Assembly: GCF_023078495.1 (NCBI RefSeq)
Contig: NZ_CP095742.1
Location: forward strand, 3,348,001-3,412,000
Direction of reading: 5' to 3'
Length of the DNA: 64,000 nucleotides
DNA from: Luteibacter aegosomatissinici
Lineage (GTDB): Bacteria; Pseudomonadota; Gammaproteobacteria; Xanthomonadales; Rhodanobacteraceae
This document shows positions 39,908 through 51,496 of the stretch, in pieces (positions within the stretch are counted from its first letter, which is position 1; each line of letters starts with the position of its first letter). The notes under the pieces were generated by a model. It had not been told where the DNA came from and did not search any database. It saw nothing but the letters and a program-made list of their open reading frames with translations. The translations under genes were made by a program, and so were the position numbers.

Positions 39908-42900
39908 ATGGACACCCGTAGAAGCTGGCGGAGCCTGCCCTGGGGGCGTGCCCGTGACCGGGCGATGGCAACCTACCAGTCGCACCGGGCCCGGCGCATC
40001 GCCCTCGGCCTGGCGATCGCCCTGGTGCTGTTCGCCCTGCTCGGTTTCCTTGCCGCGCCCTCCCTCATCCGCTCGCAGATCGCCAGCCGAGCCTCGGCCG
40101 CGCTGGGCCGCCAGGTCACGGTAGGCGATGCCAGCCTCAACCCGTTTACCCTCAGGCTTACGCTGAGCCGGCTGCACATCGCCGAGGCGGACGGAAAGAC
40201 GGCTTTCGTCGACATCGGCCAGGTCACGGGCAACGCGTCGTGGGCCTCCCTCTTCCGCCTGGCGCCCATCCTGGACGAGCTGCGCATCGACAGCCCGCGC
40301 GTGCATCTGCAGCGCAACGCGCCCCAGCGCTTCAATTTCACCGACATCGTCGAGCGCTTCGCGAAGCAACCCGCCTCGCCCGACACCGGGCCCGCTCGAT
40401 TCGCCGTGTCGAACATCGCCATCCACGACGGGCAAATCGACTTCGACGACCGCGTCCTCGACGCAAAGCACCAGGTGGACCACCTTGAACTGGGCATTCC
40501 GTTCATCGCCAGCCTGCCCAGCGATGCCGACATCTTTGTGCAGCCGTTGCTGGCCATGAACATCGATGGCAGCCCGCTGAAGGTGCAAGGCCAGACAAAG
40601 CCGTTTGCGAGCAGTCGGGAATCGGCCATCACGTTCCGTTTCGATCAGCTCGAACTGCCCCGATATATCGGGTTCGTTCCAGCGCCGCTCCCGGTCGCGG
40701 TTCCCGGTGGCAAGCTCTCCGGCGTCATGACGGTTGACTTCTCGCAGGGCGAGAAGCAGTCGACCGTGCGTATCAAGGGCCGCCTTACACTCGACGGGCT
40801 CAAGGTCACGGGCAAGGATGGTGGCGCCCTGCTCGACATGGGCCACGCCGATGCCGACCTGGGCGTGCTCGATCCCCTCACCTCCCGATACCGGCTTGGC
40901 GCCATCTCGATCAAGGACGCCAACCTGCGTTACGCCCGCCTTCCCGGCGGCAAGAGCAACTTCGATGCGCTGACGGCGGGCGATGCGAAGCCCGACCCCA
41001 AGGCCCCACCGACCGACGTTCGCATCGAGTTGCTGACCTTGGCCAACGCCAGGATCGACTATGCCGACCTGGCGGCACCCGCTCCCGCCCATCTCACCCT
41101 CGAGGGCCTTGCCGGGACACTCCGGGGCCTGAGCACCGTCAAGGCGCCGCCAGCCGCACTCGATGTGTCGGCGCGCATGGCTGGTGGCACGCTGGCCACC
41201 CAAGGCACGTTCGACCTGGCGGGCAGCCGCTACGAGGGCAAGGCGGACATTCGCCATGTCTCGCTCGCGCCACTCATGCCGCTGACGCCGCCCATGCTCG
41301 CGGCCGACATCACGGGCGGCACGTTCACGGCCGACGGCACCCTGAAAGCCGACTGGCATGACGCCGCCACGATCCGCCTTGAACGGGCGAATGCACGGCT
41401 CGACGGATTCAACCTGGTGCCCCGCAACGGGCGCGCATCACCCATCACCTGGACGTCGCTCGACGCGACCATCACCTCGGTCGATATGGCGACGAGCGAA
41501 GCCCGGATCGACTCGCTCCTGCTGGACGGCCTCGCCCTCGATATCCGGAAGCTCGCCAATGGCAACCTCGATATCGTCAATGTCCTGCCCGCGAATGCGA
41601 GCGCTGCGCACCCCGGCGGCCACGACTGGCATTGGAGCGTCGGCCATGTCGGCCTCACCGATGGCAAGGTCACCCTGCGGGATGCAAAGGCAACGGGCAA
41701 GCGCAACGCCGTGAGCCTGACGGCAAGCGCCTTCAGCGTGGATGGCCTGTCCGATGACCTGCGCAAGCCGATCAGCGTCGACCTCAAGGGCGGATTGGGC
41801 GAAGGCACGTTCGCCGTGGCGGGCAAGGTCAAGCCACAGCCGATGGAAGCGGACCTGAAAGTCCAGACCACGCGCCTTAACGTCGCGCCCCTGCAAAACC
41901 TTGTAACGGTGCCGCTCAATGTCACGGTGGCCAGCGGCTTGCTCAGCATCGATGGTGACGTCCGATATGCCGACCGCGGCAAGGATGCCCCGCGCATCGC
42001 CTACCGCGGCCGTGCCACGCTCGGCCGCGTACGCGTGCAGGACAAGCTCACCAACGACGATTTCCTGCGCTGGAATTCACTTAGCGCCACCAACCTGTCC
42101 GTGGCCATGGGCGACGGCGTGCCGCGCGTGGCGATAGGTGGCCTCGCCCTCGATGATTTCTATGCACGCGTGATCATCAACGCGACCGGCCGGCTGAACC
42201 TTCAGGATGTCGTCGCCAGCCCGGAATCCCCAGGCGCGGTCTCCGTCACGCAAGCGCAGGCCAACCCCGCGCCGAAGAAAGCCGATGAGCCCGCGCCTGT
42301 GCCTGCCGCCGCCGCACCGGAGGCAGATATCCGCATCGGCCAGATCACGCTGACCAAGGGCCGGTTGAACTACACCGACAATTTCATCAAGCCGAATTAC
42401 ACCGCCGATGTCACCGACCTCACCGGCAAGATTGGGGGCTTCGGGACGGTTGCCGGTGCGCCCCCCGCGCCCCTGACGCTGCAGGGCCAGCTCGATGGCA
42501 ACGCGCCGGTCAATATCGATGGCACGATCAACCCGTTGGCACCGGTGGCGTTCCTCGACATCACCGCCAAGGCCGAAGGCATCCAGCTCACCAACCTCTC
42601 GCCCTATTCGGGCAAGTACGCGGGCTACCCGATCACCCGCGGCCGCCTGAACGTCGATGTGCACTACACGCTGGACCAGCGCAAGCTCAACGCGGACAAC
42701 CACATCTTCATTGACCAGCTGACGTTCGGCGACAAGATCGAAGGGCCCGGCGTCAGCCACCTCCCCGTGAAGCTGGCTGTCGCGCTGCTGCGCGATAGCG
42801 AGGGGCGTATCGATGTGCACGTGCCGGTCACCGGCTCGCTCGACGATCCGCATTTCAGCGTCGGCGGGTTGATCTGGCGGGCCATCGGCAACCTGATCGT

Positions 42901-43489
42901 CAAGGCGGTCACATCGCCGTTCCGCCTGCTGGCGTCGGCTGGTGGTGGCCGCGAGGATCTTGGCTACGTCGAGTTTGCGCCGGGTTCGGCCGTGCTTGAT
43001 CCGGCGGCGGACTCGAAGCTGGCTGAGCTGGTCAAGGTGCTCAACAACAAGCCGTCCATCAGCCTGGACATCATCGGGCGGATCGACACGAGCAAGGACG
43101 AGGCCGGGCTGCGCAAGGTCATGGTTGATGACCTCGTCCACCAGGAACAGGTGAACGACAAAGGCGACGATACGACGCCACCGACGCAGGAGCAGGCTGA
43201 CAAGTACCTGGAACGGGCCTACAAGCACGCCTCGTTCCCGAAACCCAAGAACATGATTGGCCTCACCAAGTCGCAGCCGCCTGAGGAAATGCGCACGCTG
43301 ATGGAAACCAATATGCCGGTAGACGCCGACGCGCTGCGCCATCTGGCCGAACGGCGAGCGAATGCCGTCAGGCTGTGGCTGCAGGGCAAGGTGGATGACA
43401 AGCGGGTGTTTGTCCTGGCGCCCAAGCTCGATCCAAAGGGCATTGATGATGGTGGCAAGACGACGCGGGTGGATTTCGGGCTCCATTGA
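39908..43489 (+). CDS. Large AsmA-like/DUF748 protein
   Basis: 1193 residues. One N-terminal TM helix (about 31-51) is followed by a long periplasmic beta-rich region with AsmA/DUF748 repeats (VTVGDASLNPFTLRLTLSRLHI at the start). The C-terminal part resembles an OmpA-like domain (VEFAPGSAVLDPAADSKLAELVKVL) with an insert. Family members are long groove-shaped proteins linked to lipid transfer between membranes; that role is inferred. ATG 39908 is used; ATG 39965 is possible. It lies between tdh and kbl. Confidence 0.88.
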   Translation: MDTRRSWRSLPWGRARDRAMATYQSHRARRIALGLAIALVLFALLGFLAAPSLIRSQIASRASAALGRQVTVGDASLNPFTLRLTLSRLHIAEADGKTAFVDIGQVTGNASWASLFRLAPILDELRIDSPRVHLQRNAPQRFNFTDIVERFAKQPASPDTGPARFAVSNIAIHDGQIDFDDRVLDAKHQVDHLELGIPFIASLPSDADIFVQPLLAMNIDGSPLKVQGQTKPFASSRESAITFRFDQLELPRYIGFVPAPLPVAVPGGKLSGVMTVDFSQGEKQSTVRIKGRLTLDGLKVTGKDGGALLDMGHADADLGVLDPLTSRYRLGAISIKDANLRYARLPGGKSNFDALTAGDAKPDPKAPPTDVRIELLTLANARIDYADLAAPAPAHLTLEGLAGTLRGLSTVKAPPAALDVSARMAGGTLATQGTFDLAGSRYEGKADIRHVSLAPLMPLTPPMLAADITGGTFTADGTLKADWHDAATIRLERANARLDGFNLVPRNGRASPITWTSLDATITSVDMATSEARIDSLLLDGLALDIRKLANGNLDIVNVLPANASAAHPGGHDWHWSVGHVGLTDGKVTLRDAKATGKRNAVSLTASAFSVDGLSDDLRKPISVDLKGGLGEGTFAVAGKVKPQPMEADLKVQTTRLNVAPLQNLVTVPLNVTVASGLLSIDGDVRYADRGKDAPRIAYRGRATLGRVRVQDKLTNDDFLRWNSLSATNLSVAMGDGVPRVAIGGLALDDFYARVIINATGRLNLQDVVASPESPGAVSVTQAQANPAPKKADEPAPVPAAAAPEADIRIGQITLTKGRLNYTDNFIKPNYTADVTDLTGKIGGFGTVAGAPPAPLTLQGQLDGNAPVNIDGTINPLAPVAFLDITAKAEGIQLTNLSPYSGKYAGYPITRGRLNVDVHYTLDQRKLNADNHIFIDQLTFGDKIEGPGVSHLPVKLAVALLRDSEGRIDVHVPVTGSLDDPHFSVGGLIWRAIGNLIVKAVTSPFRLLASAGGGREDLGYVEFAPGSAVLDPAADSKLAELVKVLNNKPSISLDIIGRIDTSKDEAGLRKVMVDDLVHQEQVNDKGDDTTPPTQEQADKYLERAYKHASFPKPKNMIGLTKSQPPEEMRTLMETNMPVDADALRHLAERRANAVRLWLQGKVDDKRVFVLAPKLDPKGIDDGGKTTRVDFGLH

Positions 43490-43612
43490 GCGACGCCTGG
43501 GCGTGATCGCGTCGTGGTTTCGCGGACGGGATGGCGCCTAGGCGCGCGCCTACAGGGCGTCGCGGGCGCACCCGCGCTAGAATCGGGATTTCCCCGTCCC
43601 GGAACCCGTCCC

Positions 43613-44812
<1,200 letters not shown>

Positions 44813-44828
44813 CGACCGCAGGGAACTT

Positions 44829-44878
44829 CCTGTAGGAGCGCGCTTGCGCGCGATCGCGCGCAAGCGCGCTCCTACAGG
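44829..44878. repeat. Perfect 50-bp REP-like palindrome between kbl and the pseudouridine synthase gene
   Basis: Each 25-bp half begins CCTGTAGGAGCGCGCTTGCG and there is no loop. It sits between convergent genes, 16 bp after kbl and 8 bp before the stop of the next gene, so it can also serve as a transcript end in both directions. Confidence 0.93.
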
Positions 44879-44886
44879 TTTATGGC

Positions 44887-45618
44887 TTACCGGCGGCGCA
44901 ACGCTTCGATTTCGGCAGGCAGCAAGTGCCGCCATTTGCCCTTCGGCAACTCGCCCAATGGAAGGTCGCCAATCGCAACGCGGACCAGTCGTTGTACCTC
45001 GAACCCCAGCGCCGACATTAGCCGGCGGATATGCCGGTTGCGTCCCTCATCCAGGGTGACTTCGAGCCAGGCGTTCTTCTCGCCTTGCCGCAGCAGCATG
45101 GCGGCGCCTGCACGCAACGGCTCCCCCTCGTCGACGACGCCTTCCAGCATCGCCGTGATCGTGCCCTCATCCGGATGCCCCGCCACCTGCACATGGTAGG
45201 TCTTCGGTACGTGTGTCGCGGGATCGGTGATGCCGGCCGCCCATACCGTATCGTTGCTGAGCAGCAACAGGCCCTCGCTCGCCTTGTCCAGGCGCCCCAC
45301 GGGCCCCAGCCACGGGAGCGCCGCGCCCTCCAGCAGCGAGTACACCGTATCGCGCCCGCGTTCGTCCGATGCGGAGACCACGATGCCGCGTGGCTTGTTC
45401 ATCACAAGATGCACCGGCGTCACCCTATCCGTAGCAGCGCCGTCGATATCGATGCGCTCAGGCCCACGGATACGGAACTCAGGATCTCGCACCACCTTGC
45501 CGTCCACGCGCACCTTGCCCTCGCGCGCAAGCTTTTCGGCCTGGCTCCGCGAACAGATGCCGCGCTTGGATAGCGTCCGGGCGAGGCCGAACGTGGGTGT
45601 CTGGGAGGGCTTGGGCAT
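44887..45618 (-). CDS. RsuA/RluB-family rRNA pseudouridine synthase
   Basis: Isomerises a uridine in rRNA. 243 residues: an N-terminal S4 RNA-binding domain (LSKRGICSRSQAEKLAREGKVRVDG) and a catalytic domain with the nucleophilic Asp in GRLDKASEGLLLLSND. The segment EGRNRHIRRLMSALG is also typical. Which of RsuA, RluB, RluE or RluF it corresponds to cannot be fixed by eye. Confidence 0.9.
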   Translation of the reverse strand: MPKPSQTPTFGLARTLSKRGICSRSQAEKLAREGKVRVDGKVVRDPEFRIRGPERIDIDGAATDRVTPVHLVMNKPRGIVVSASDERGRDTVYSLLEGAALPWLGPVGRLDKASEGLLLLSNDTVWAAGITDPATHVPKTYHVQVAGHPDEGTITAMLEGVVDEGEPLRAGAAMLLRQGEKNAWLEVTLDEGRNRHIRRLMSALGFEVQRLVRVAIGDLPLGELPKGKWRHLLPAEIEALRRR

Positions 45619-45708
45619 GAGGGCACGGTAAACGGCAGGGCACCGCCTCGTTATTTTACAGGCGATTGGCTAAGGTCGGTTCCTTCTTCGCCGCGTGGAT
45701 GATCGATA

Positions 45709-46620
45709 GTGAAAGCCCGTCTCATCGCCGCCTGTGCACTCATCGCCACCAGCGCTGCCAGCGGCCAGGCCACGTCGGCCCTCGGCGACCCCATGCTGCA
45801 CCTGAGCACCGTGCACTTGTACGACATCCCGCCTGGCGCCAAAGGCGATGGTGTCGATGACGTGCCGTCACTGACCGTGTTTCCACCGTTCGGTGAGCCC
45901 GACGGCACGGCCGTCATCATTGCCCCCGGCGGCGCGTACCAGGGCCTTGCCGGGGACCTTGAAGGACGCGAAGTGGCGGATTGGTTCGCCAGCAGGGGCG
46001 TCACTGCATTCGTCCTGCGTTATCGCCTTGGCAGTAAATACCCGTTCCCGGTTCCGTTGATGGATGCCCAGCGCGCTGTCCAGTACGTCCGCGCAAACGC
46101 GGCCCACTACAAGCTCCAGCCACGGAAGATAGGGTTCATCGGATTCTCCGCGGGTGGACACCTCGCTGCCGTGCTCGAGACGCAGGCTGGCACGGTCCCC
46201 GGTGGCCCCATCGATACGGTCTCGCAGCAGAGCGCGAGGCCCGATTTCGTCATCCTTGGTTACCCGGCATTCTCCATGTTCAACAAGGACCAAAAAGGCA
46301 ATCTGGCGTATTGCGTCACGCTTAAGGTCCCCGCATCCACTTGCACGCCCGGTTATCTGGAGCAGTACACGCCCGCCCTGCACATCACCTCGTCCACACC
46401 ACCTACTTTCATCTACCACACAGCGGACGACGCAACGATTCCCGTCGAGGACAGCGTCAACTACTTCCTCGCGCTGAAGCGCGCCGGCGTGCCCAGCGAG
46501 TTGCACGTCTTCGAGAAAGGTGTGCACGGCACCGGCCTTGCTGGCGACAAGCCTGCCCTGCGGGCATGGCCGGGGTTACTCGAGCAATGGTTGATCGGCG
46601 GCGGGTTTCTTCCACGCTAA
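45709..46620 (+). CDS. Secreted alpha/beta hydrolase (esterase-like)
   Basis: 303 residues with a signal peptide (KARLIAACALIATSAASGQA). Alpha/beta hydrolase features: the oxyanion-type IAPGGAYQGLA, the nucleophile elbow GFSAGGHLAA, an acid near TADDATIPVEDS and a His in KGVHGTGL. The pattern resembles BD-FAE/acetylxylan-esterase-like enzymes. GTG start at 45709. It could act on acetylated polysaccharide, but this is inference. Confidence 0.83.
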   Translation: MKARLIAACALIATSAASGQATSALGDPMLHLSTVHLYDIPPGAKGDGVDDVPSLTVFPPFGEPDGTAVIIAPGGAYQGLAGDLEGREVADWFASRGVTAFVLRYRLGSKYPFPVPLMDAQRAVQYVRANAAHYKLQPRKIGFIGFSAGGHLAAVLETQAGTVPGGPIDTVSQQSARPDFVILGYPAFSMFNKDQKGNLAYCVTLKVPASTCTPGYLEQYTPALHITSSTPPTFIYHTADDATIPVEDSVNYFLALKRAGVPSELHVFEKGVHGTGLAGDKPALRAWPGLLEQWLIGGGFLPR

Positions 46621-46649
46621 AAAAAACGGCATGCCGGGGCATGCCGTTT
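46621..46649 (-). terminator. Hairpin between convergent esterase and NlpC/P60 genes
   Basis: AAACGGCATGCC/GGCATGCCGTTT, a 12-bp stem with loop GG. The six A residues at 46621-46626 give a U-run on the minus strand, so it best ends the NlpC/P60 transcript. Confidence 0.82.
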
Positions 46650-46673
46650 CGGAAAAGTCGTTGAAGGGATCCG

Positions 46674-47378
46674 TCAGATCTTGGCGATACCTTCGGGACG
46701 CTTGGCGCCCGCGAAGTGCTTGGACCAGTACGCCTCGTTGAGGCTATCCACGCGCACCGTCTTGCCTGCCGACGGGGAGTGGATGAACTGGCCGTTGTCG
46801 ATGTAGATGCCGACGTGCGAGATGGCCTTGCCGCGGGTGCGGAAGAAAACCAGGTCGCCCGTCTTCATTTCGGTGCGCTTGACCGACAGCCCTGCGAGGA
46901 ACTGGCTGGCGGAATTGGTCGGCAGGTCGAGGCCGATGCTCTTGGCGAACACGTAGCGGACGAAGCCGCTGCAATCAAAGCCGGCGGTCGGTGTACGGCC
47001 ACCGCGGTGGTAACGGATATCACGGAGCTTCATGGCGAAGGCCAGGAGGGCTTCGCGGGCGTGGCCATCGACGTGGCCGGCAAGGCGGGCGGTGGCGGCA
47101 GCGACCAGGCTATCGTCTTCGTCGTCGCCATCCACGGCGTCGGCTTCCTGCGCATCCTGGGCCTGGGCGACGGTGGCCTTGGGGGCGAAGGTCGCGGCAT
47201 CCGGGATGATGGACTGCGCCAGGCCGGAGGCCGGGGCGAAGACCGGGAGATCGGTAAGGAGCAGCGTCGCGGATTGGTCAAGGCCTTGTGGAGCCTGGAC
47301 GGTGTCGGCGATGGCGGGTGTTACAGCGGCGATACAGCAGCTAGCAAACGCGAGAGCGGTCAGTCGCTTGAATTGCAT
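46674..47378 (-). CDS. NlpC/P60 peptidoglycan endopeptidase
   Basis: A periplasmic cysteine peptidase that cuts peptidoglycan stem peptides. 234 residues: signal peptide (about 1-24), an acidic Ala-rich linker (residues 60-95, with AVDGDDEDD) and a C-terminal NlpC/P60 domain. Catalytic Cys is in TAGFDCSGFVRYVF, His in AISHVGIYIDNG, and a third polar residue in QFIHSPSAGK. Upstream is an unusually AT-rich region of about 270 bp. Confidence 0.92.
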   Translation of the reverse strand: MQFKRLTALAFASCCIAAVTPAIADTVQAPQGLDQSATLLLTDLPVFAPASGLAQSIIPDAATFAPKATVAQAQDAQEADAVDGDDEDDSLVAAATARLAGHVDGHAREALLAFAMKLRDIRYHRGGRTPTAGFDCSGFVRYVFAKSIGLDLPTNSASQFLAGLSVKRTEMKTGDLVFFRTRGKAISHVGIYIDNGQFIHSPSAGKTVRVDSLNEAYWSKHFAGAKRPEGIAKI

Positions 47379-47565
47379 GAGCGAGAAGGCCTGTTCCGTG
47401 TTGGGTTAAGCCGCCGTTTAGGTGAGACGACCGTGAACGAGGGGTGAAGTTAGCAAACCCCATTAGCCCTGTTGTTGGCATAAAGTTAAAAAGTGCCATT
47501 CCTAGGAAAGATTCCGACAATTCCCTAAAAACTTACGGCCCCGTTACGACATTCCTGAACAGATA

Positions 47566-47596
47566 TAAGCACTTGCTTCACGTATGTGAGTGCTTA
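47566..47596. promoter_or_regulatory. Hairpin/inverted repeat in an AT-rich region upstream of the NlpC/P60 gene
   Basis: TAAGCACT (47566-47573) and AGTGCTTA (47589-47596) form an 8-bp inverted repeat 15 bp apart. The surrounding 47450-47645 stretch is visibly AT-rich compared with the rest of the window. It could be an operator or a transcript structure downstream of yggS. No clear promoter hexamers were fixed. Confidence 0.4.
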
Positions 47597-47645
47597 CGGG
47601 TCGCCTCACGGCGTGCCGGCCACGTAATTCGATTAATTAAACTGG

Positions 47646-48346
47646 TCAGTGTTTGTAATTCCGTGCACCGAAAATCGAGCTGCCGACGCGTACTTCGGTA
47701 CTGCCTTCCGCGATCGCCAGGCCGTAGTCCCCGCTCATCCCCATGGACAGCCGCTCCAGCTCGAAGCCGGCATCGCGGGCCCTGTTTCGGCACTGATACA
47801 GGTCCCGGAAATTGGCCCGGACCAGGCCCGCGTCCTCGCTGTGTTCGGCGATGGTCATCAGGCCGCGCACGCGTAGCGAGCTGAAGGCGCGCAGTTCCCG
47901 GAGGAACGCCAGCAGGTCGCCAGGCGCCAGGCCACTCTTGCTGTCCTCGCTCGAGGTCTTCACCTGGACCAGTACGTCGATCGCCCTGCCTTGCGCCTGA
48001 AGGGCCTTGTCGAGGGCCACGGCCAGATCCAGCCGATCCAGCGACTGCACCTCGCTGGCCAGTGCCACCACGGCCTTGGCCTTATTGGTCTGCAGATGGC
48101 CGATCACCACCCACTCAAGGTGGTCCGCCGCCAGTGCGGCGGCCTTGAGCTGGATCTCCTGCACTTTGTTCTCACCAAAACGGCGCAGGCCCAGCTGGGT
48201 GGCCTCGGCCACCACATCCGCGCCAAACGTCTTGCTTACCGGCAGCAGGGCTACCTCGGCCGGATCGCGACCCGCCTCACGGCAGGCCGCATCAATCCCC
48301 GCCCGCACGGCGGCCAGCCGGCCGGCGAGCGTGGCCAGGTCGCCGG

Positions 48347-48350
<4 letters not shown>
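47646..48350 (-). CDS. yggS: PLP homeostasis protein (YggS/PROSC family)
   Basis: A PLP-binding alanine-racemase-N fold protein, without known catalysis, that buffers pyridoxal phosphate. 234 residues. PLP Lys in LLPVSKTFGADVV, then RFGENKVQEIQLK, EWVVIGHLQTNKAK, LMTIAEHSED and SMGMSGDYGLAIAEGSTEVRVGS. Its ATG overlaps the stop of the upstream peptidase gene (ATGA). Confidence 0.94.
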
Positions 48351-49789
<1,439 letters not shown>

Positions 49790-49984
49790 GGCGCGCCTTG
49801 CGTGTTGGGGCAAAGGGGAAGTGTAACAGCGCGGCCAGCGAAGGCCCGCGGCGTGTCGGCCCGGACCTTCACCGCCGGGCTCCGGAGCCCTACGCAACGT
49901 CGCAGGATACGCCGCTTAGCGCGCACACCGTGTCAGCGCAAAGTGCCCCAGCGCCATCCGGGCGCGCTTTTCCAGGAGCCATCC

Positions 49985-50317
49985 ATGTCCGTTCGCCACC
50001 TGTTCCTTACCGCCGCATTGCTGGCGGCCCCCGCCTTTGCCTCCACGCCCGTCAACATCAACACGGCCGACGCCGGCACGCTTGCCCAATCGCTGGATGG
50101 CGTGGGCCTGGCCAAGGCGCAGGCCATCGTCGCCTGGCGCGAGGCCAACGGCCCCTTCAGCTCGGCCGATCAGCTCACCGAGGTAAAGGGCATCGGTCCA
50201 TCCCTGGTGGATCGCAACCGCGATGCCATCCAGTTCGATGAAGGGAAAGCCACCAAGCCGCGCGCTGCCAGGGCCGGCAAGGGGAAAAAGGCACCCGCGA
50301 CGGAGGACGATGGCTAA
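49985..50317 (+). CDS. ComEA-like helix-hairpin-helix protein
   Basis: 110 residues: a signal peptide (SVRHLFLTAALLAAPAFAS), two HhH motifs (VNINTADAGTLAQSLDGVGLAKAQAIV and LTEVKGIGPSLVDRN) and a basic, disordered tail. Such periplasmic ComEA proteins bind incoming DNA during natural transformation. No other competence gene is near. CAGGAG precedes ATG 49985. Confidence 0.9.
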   Translation: MSVRHLFLTAALLAAPAFASTPVNINTADAGTLAQSLDGVGLAKAQAIVAWREANGPFSSADQLTEVKGIGPSLVDRNRDAIQFDEGKATKPRAARAGKGKKAPATEDDG

Positions 50318-50322
50318 AGCAA

Positions 50323-50350
50323 GAAGGGCCGCTCATACGGGCGGCCCTTC
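50323..50350 (+). terminator. Hairpin after the ComEA-like gene
   Basis: A 10-bp stem (GAAGGGCCGC/GCGGCCCTTC) with an 8-bp loop, 6 bp past the stop codon. There is no U-run, so termination is uncertain. Confidence 0.5.
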
Positions 50351-50431
50351 CACTTATCGCCCAACGCGCTACACTCGCGCCCCATGCCGGGCCGGGGGGC
50401 CGCAGGCACGGACTGGGGCGAAGAAGATCCA

Positions 50432-50881
50432 ATGATCCTTCCGCGTTACCGCATTGCCGAGTCGACCATCCAAGGGGCCGGCAAGGGGCTTTTTGTCGAT
50501 GAGTTCGTGGCCGCGGGGGCTATTGTCACCGCGCCCGACGAGATCGACCGCACCTACCGCTGGGCCGATATCCAGGCGTCACCAGACCTGTACTCCGCCG
50601 CGCGCTGGTTCGAGGACCGCTACACCATGTCCCCGGACTGGCCGGATGAGTGCTACGTCAATCACAGCTTCCAGCCCACCGGGCTTTGGCACCTCGGATT
50701 TATATTTGCTGCCAAAGACTTGCCGCAAGGCACTGAAATTACAGTGGATTACCGACACCTTCTGGCGCCAGGCCAGGTAGAGGCCTTTGCCGATGCCCAA
50801 ACTGGTGAGAAAATAACCGGCTTGTCCTGGCAGGAAAGCCTCCGCGTGAGCACTCACGCTTTGGCTGCCCTGCTCGGTTGA
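50432..50881 (+). CDS. Small SET-domain protein
   Basis: 149 residues covering one SET fold: IAESTIQGAGKGLFVDEFVAAGAIV at the N-terminus, CYVNHSFQPTG (the NHS motif) and GTEITVDYRHLL (the ExxxDY motif). These are the SAM-binding and catalytic features of lysine methyltransferases. Post-SET cysteines are absent. Substrate unknown. GAAGAAG lies 6-7 bp before ATG 50432. Base content around 50690-50750 is somewhat more AT-rich than in its neighbours. Confidence 0.83.
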   Translation: MILPRYRIAESTIQGAGKGLFVDEFVAAGAIVTAPDEIDRTYRWADIQASPDLYSAARWFEDRYTMSPDWPDECYVNHSFQPTGLWHLGFIFAAKDLPQGTEITVDYRHLLAPGQVEAFADAQTGEKITGLSWQESLRVSTHALAALLG

Positions 50882-50898
50882 AACTTCTGGTCACCTCG

Positions 50899-51441
50899 AT
50901 GGCAACTGCAGATATCCCTGTCCTGGAAACACCGCGCCTGCGGCTCACGGCTCTCACCGAACGCCACTTCGACGATTACGCCAGCATGCTGGCCGATGCC
51001 GAAAGCACGCGCTGGATCGGCGACGGCCAGCCGCTGGATCGCATGAATGCGTGGCGCTCCATGGCCATGCTGCTCGGCCATTGGGCCCTGCGCGGCTGCG
51101 GCATGTGGGCGATCGAACTGAAGGACACCGGCGAGTTCATCGGCCGTGCGGGCCTGATGAAGCCTGAGGGCTGGCCGGACCTGGAGCTGGGCTGGATGCT
51201 GAAGCCGGAGCACCGCCACCATGGCTATGCGACGGAGGCCGGCTCGGCCATCCTGGATTTCGCATGGAACCAGATGCACGCGCAGCGTGTGATCAGCCTG
51301 GTGCGCATCGGCAACGAAGCCTCCGACCACGTGGCGGAACGCCTGGGTGGCGAGCACATCGATAACATCGATTTCCTGGGCGGCGCGACGCACCTGTTCG
51401 CGTACTACCCGCCGCACCGGGAAGTTCGTCGCGCTGGGTGA
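50899..51441 (+). CDS. GNAT acetyltransferase, RimJ/RimL-like
   Basis: 180 residues. It begins LETPRLRLTALTERHFDDYASML, the usual start of the RimJ/RimL branch. The segment LELGWMLKPEHRHHGYATEAGSAILDFAW holds the acetyl-CoA loop, and RVISLVRIGNEASDHVAERLG the C-terminal strand. The substrate may be a ribosomal protein N-terminus or a small amine. ATG 50899 is used; a TTG at 50878 would overlap the SET gene. Confidence 0.87.
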   Translation: MATADIPVLETPRLRLTALTERHFDDYASMLADAESTRWIGDGQPLDRMNAWRSMAMLLGHWALRGCGMWAIELKDTGEFIGRAGLMKPEGWPDLELGWMLKPEHRHHGYATEAGSAILDFAWNQMHAQRVISLVRIGNEASDHVAERLGGEHIDNIDFLGGATHLFAYYPPHREVRRAG

Positions 51442-51465
51442 TGCCCCTTGCTGTGAGGATATGAG

Positions 51466-51494
51466 AAGGCCGCGAGCAATCGCGGCCTTTTTTT
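51466..51494 (+). terminator. Intrinsic terminator after the GNAT gene
   Basis: AAGGCCGCG/CGCGGCCTT stem with a 6-bp loop, followed by a T-run to 51494. Confidence 0.92.
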
Positions 51495-51496
51495 AT

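Noticed and set aside
39566-41359. A 597-codon minus-strand frame
   Set aside because: Antisense to the tdh end and the DUF748 gene; composition typical of a third-position GC shadow.
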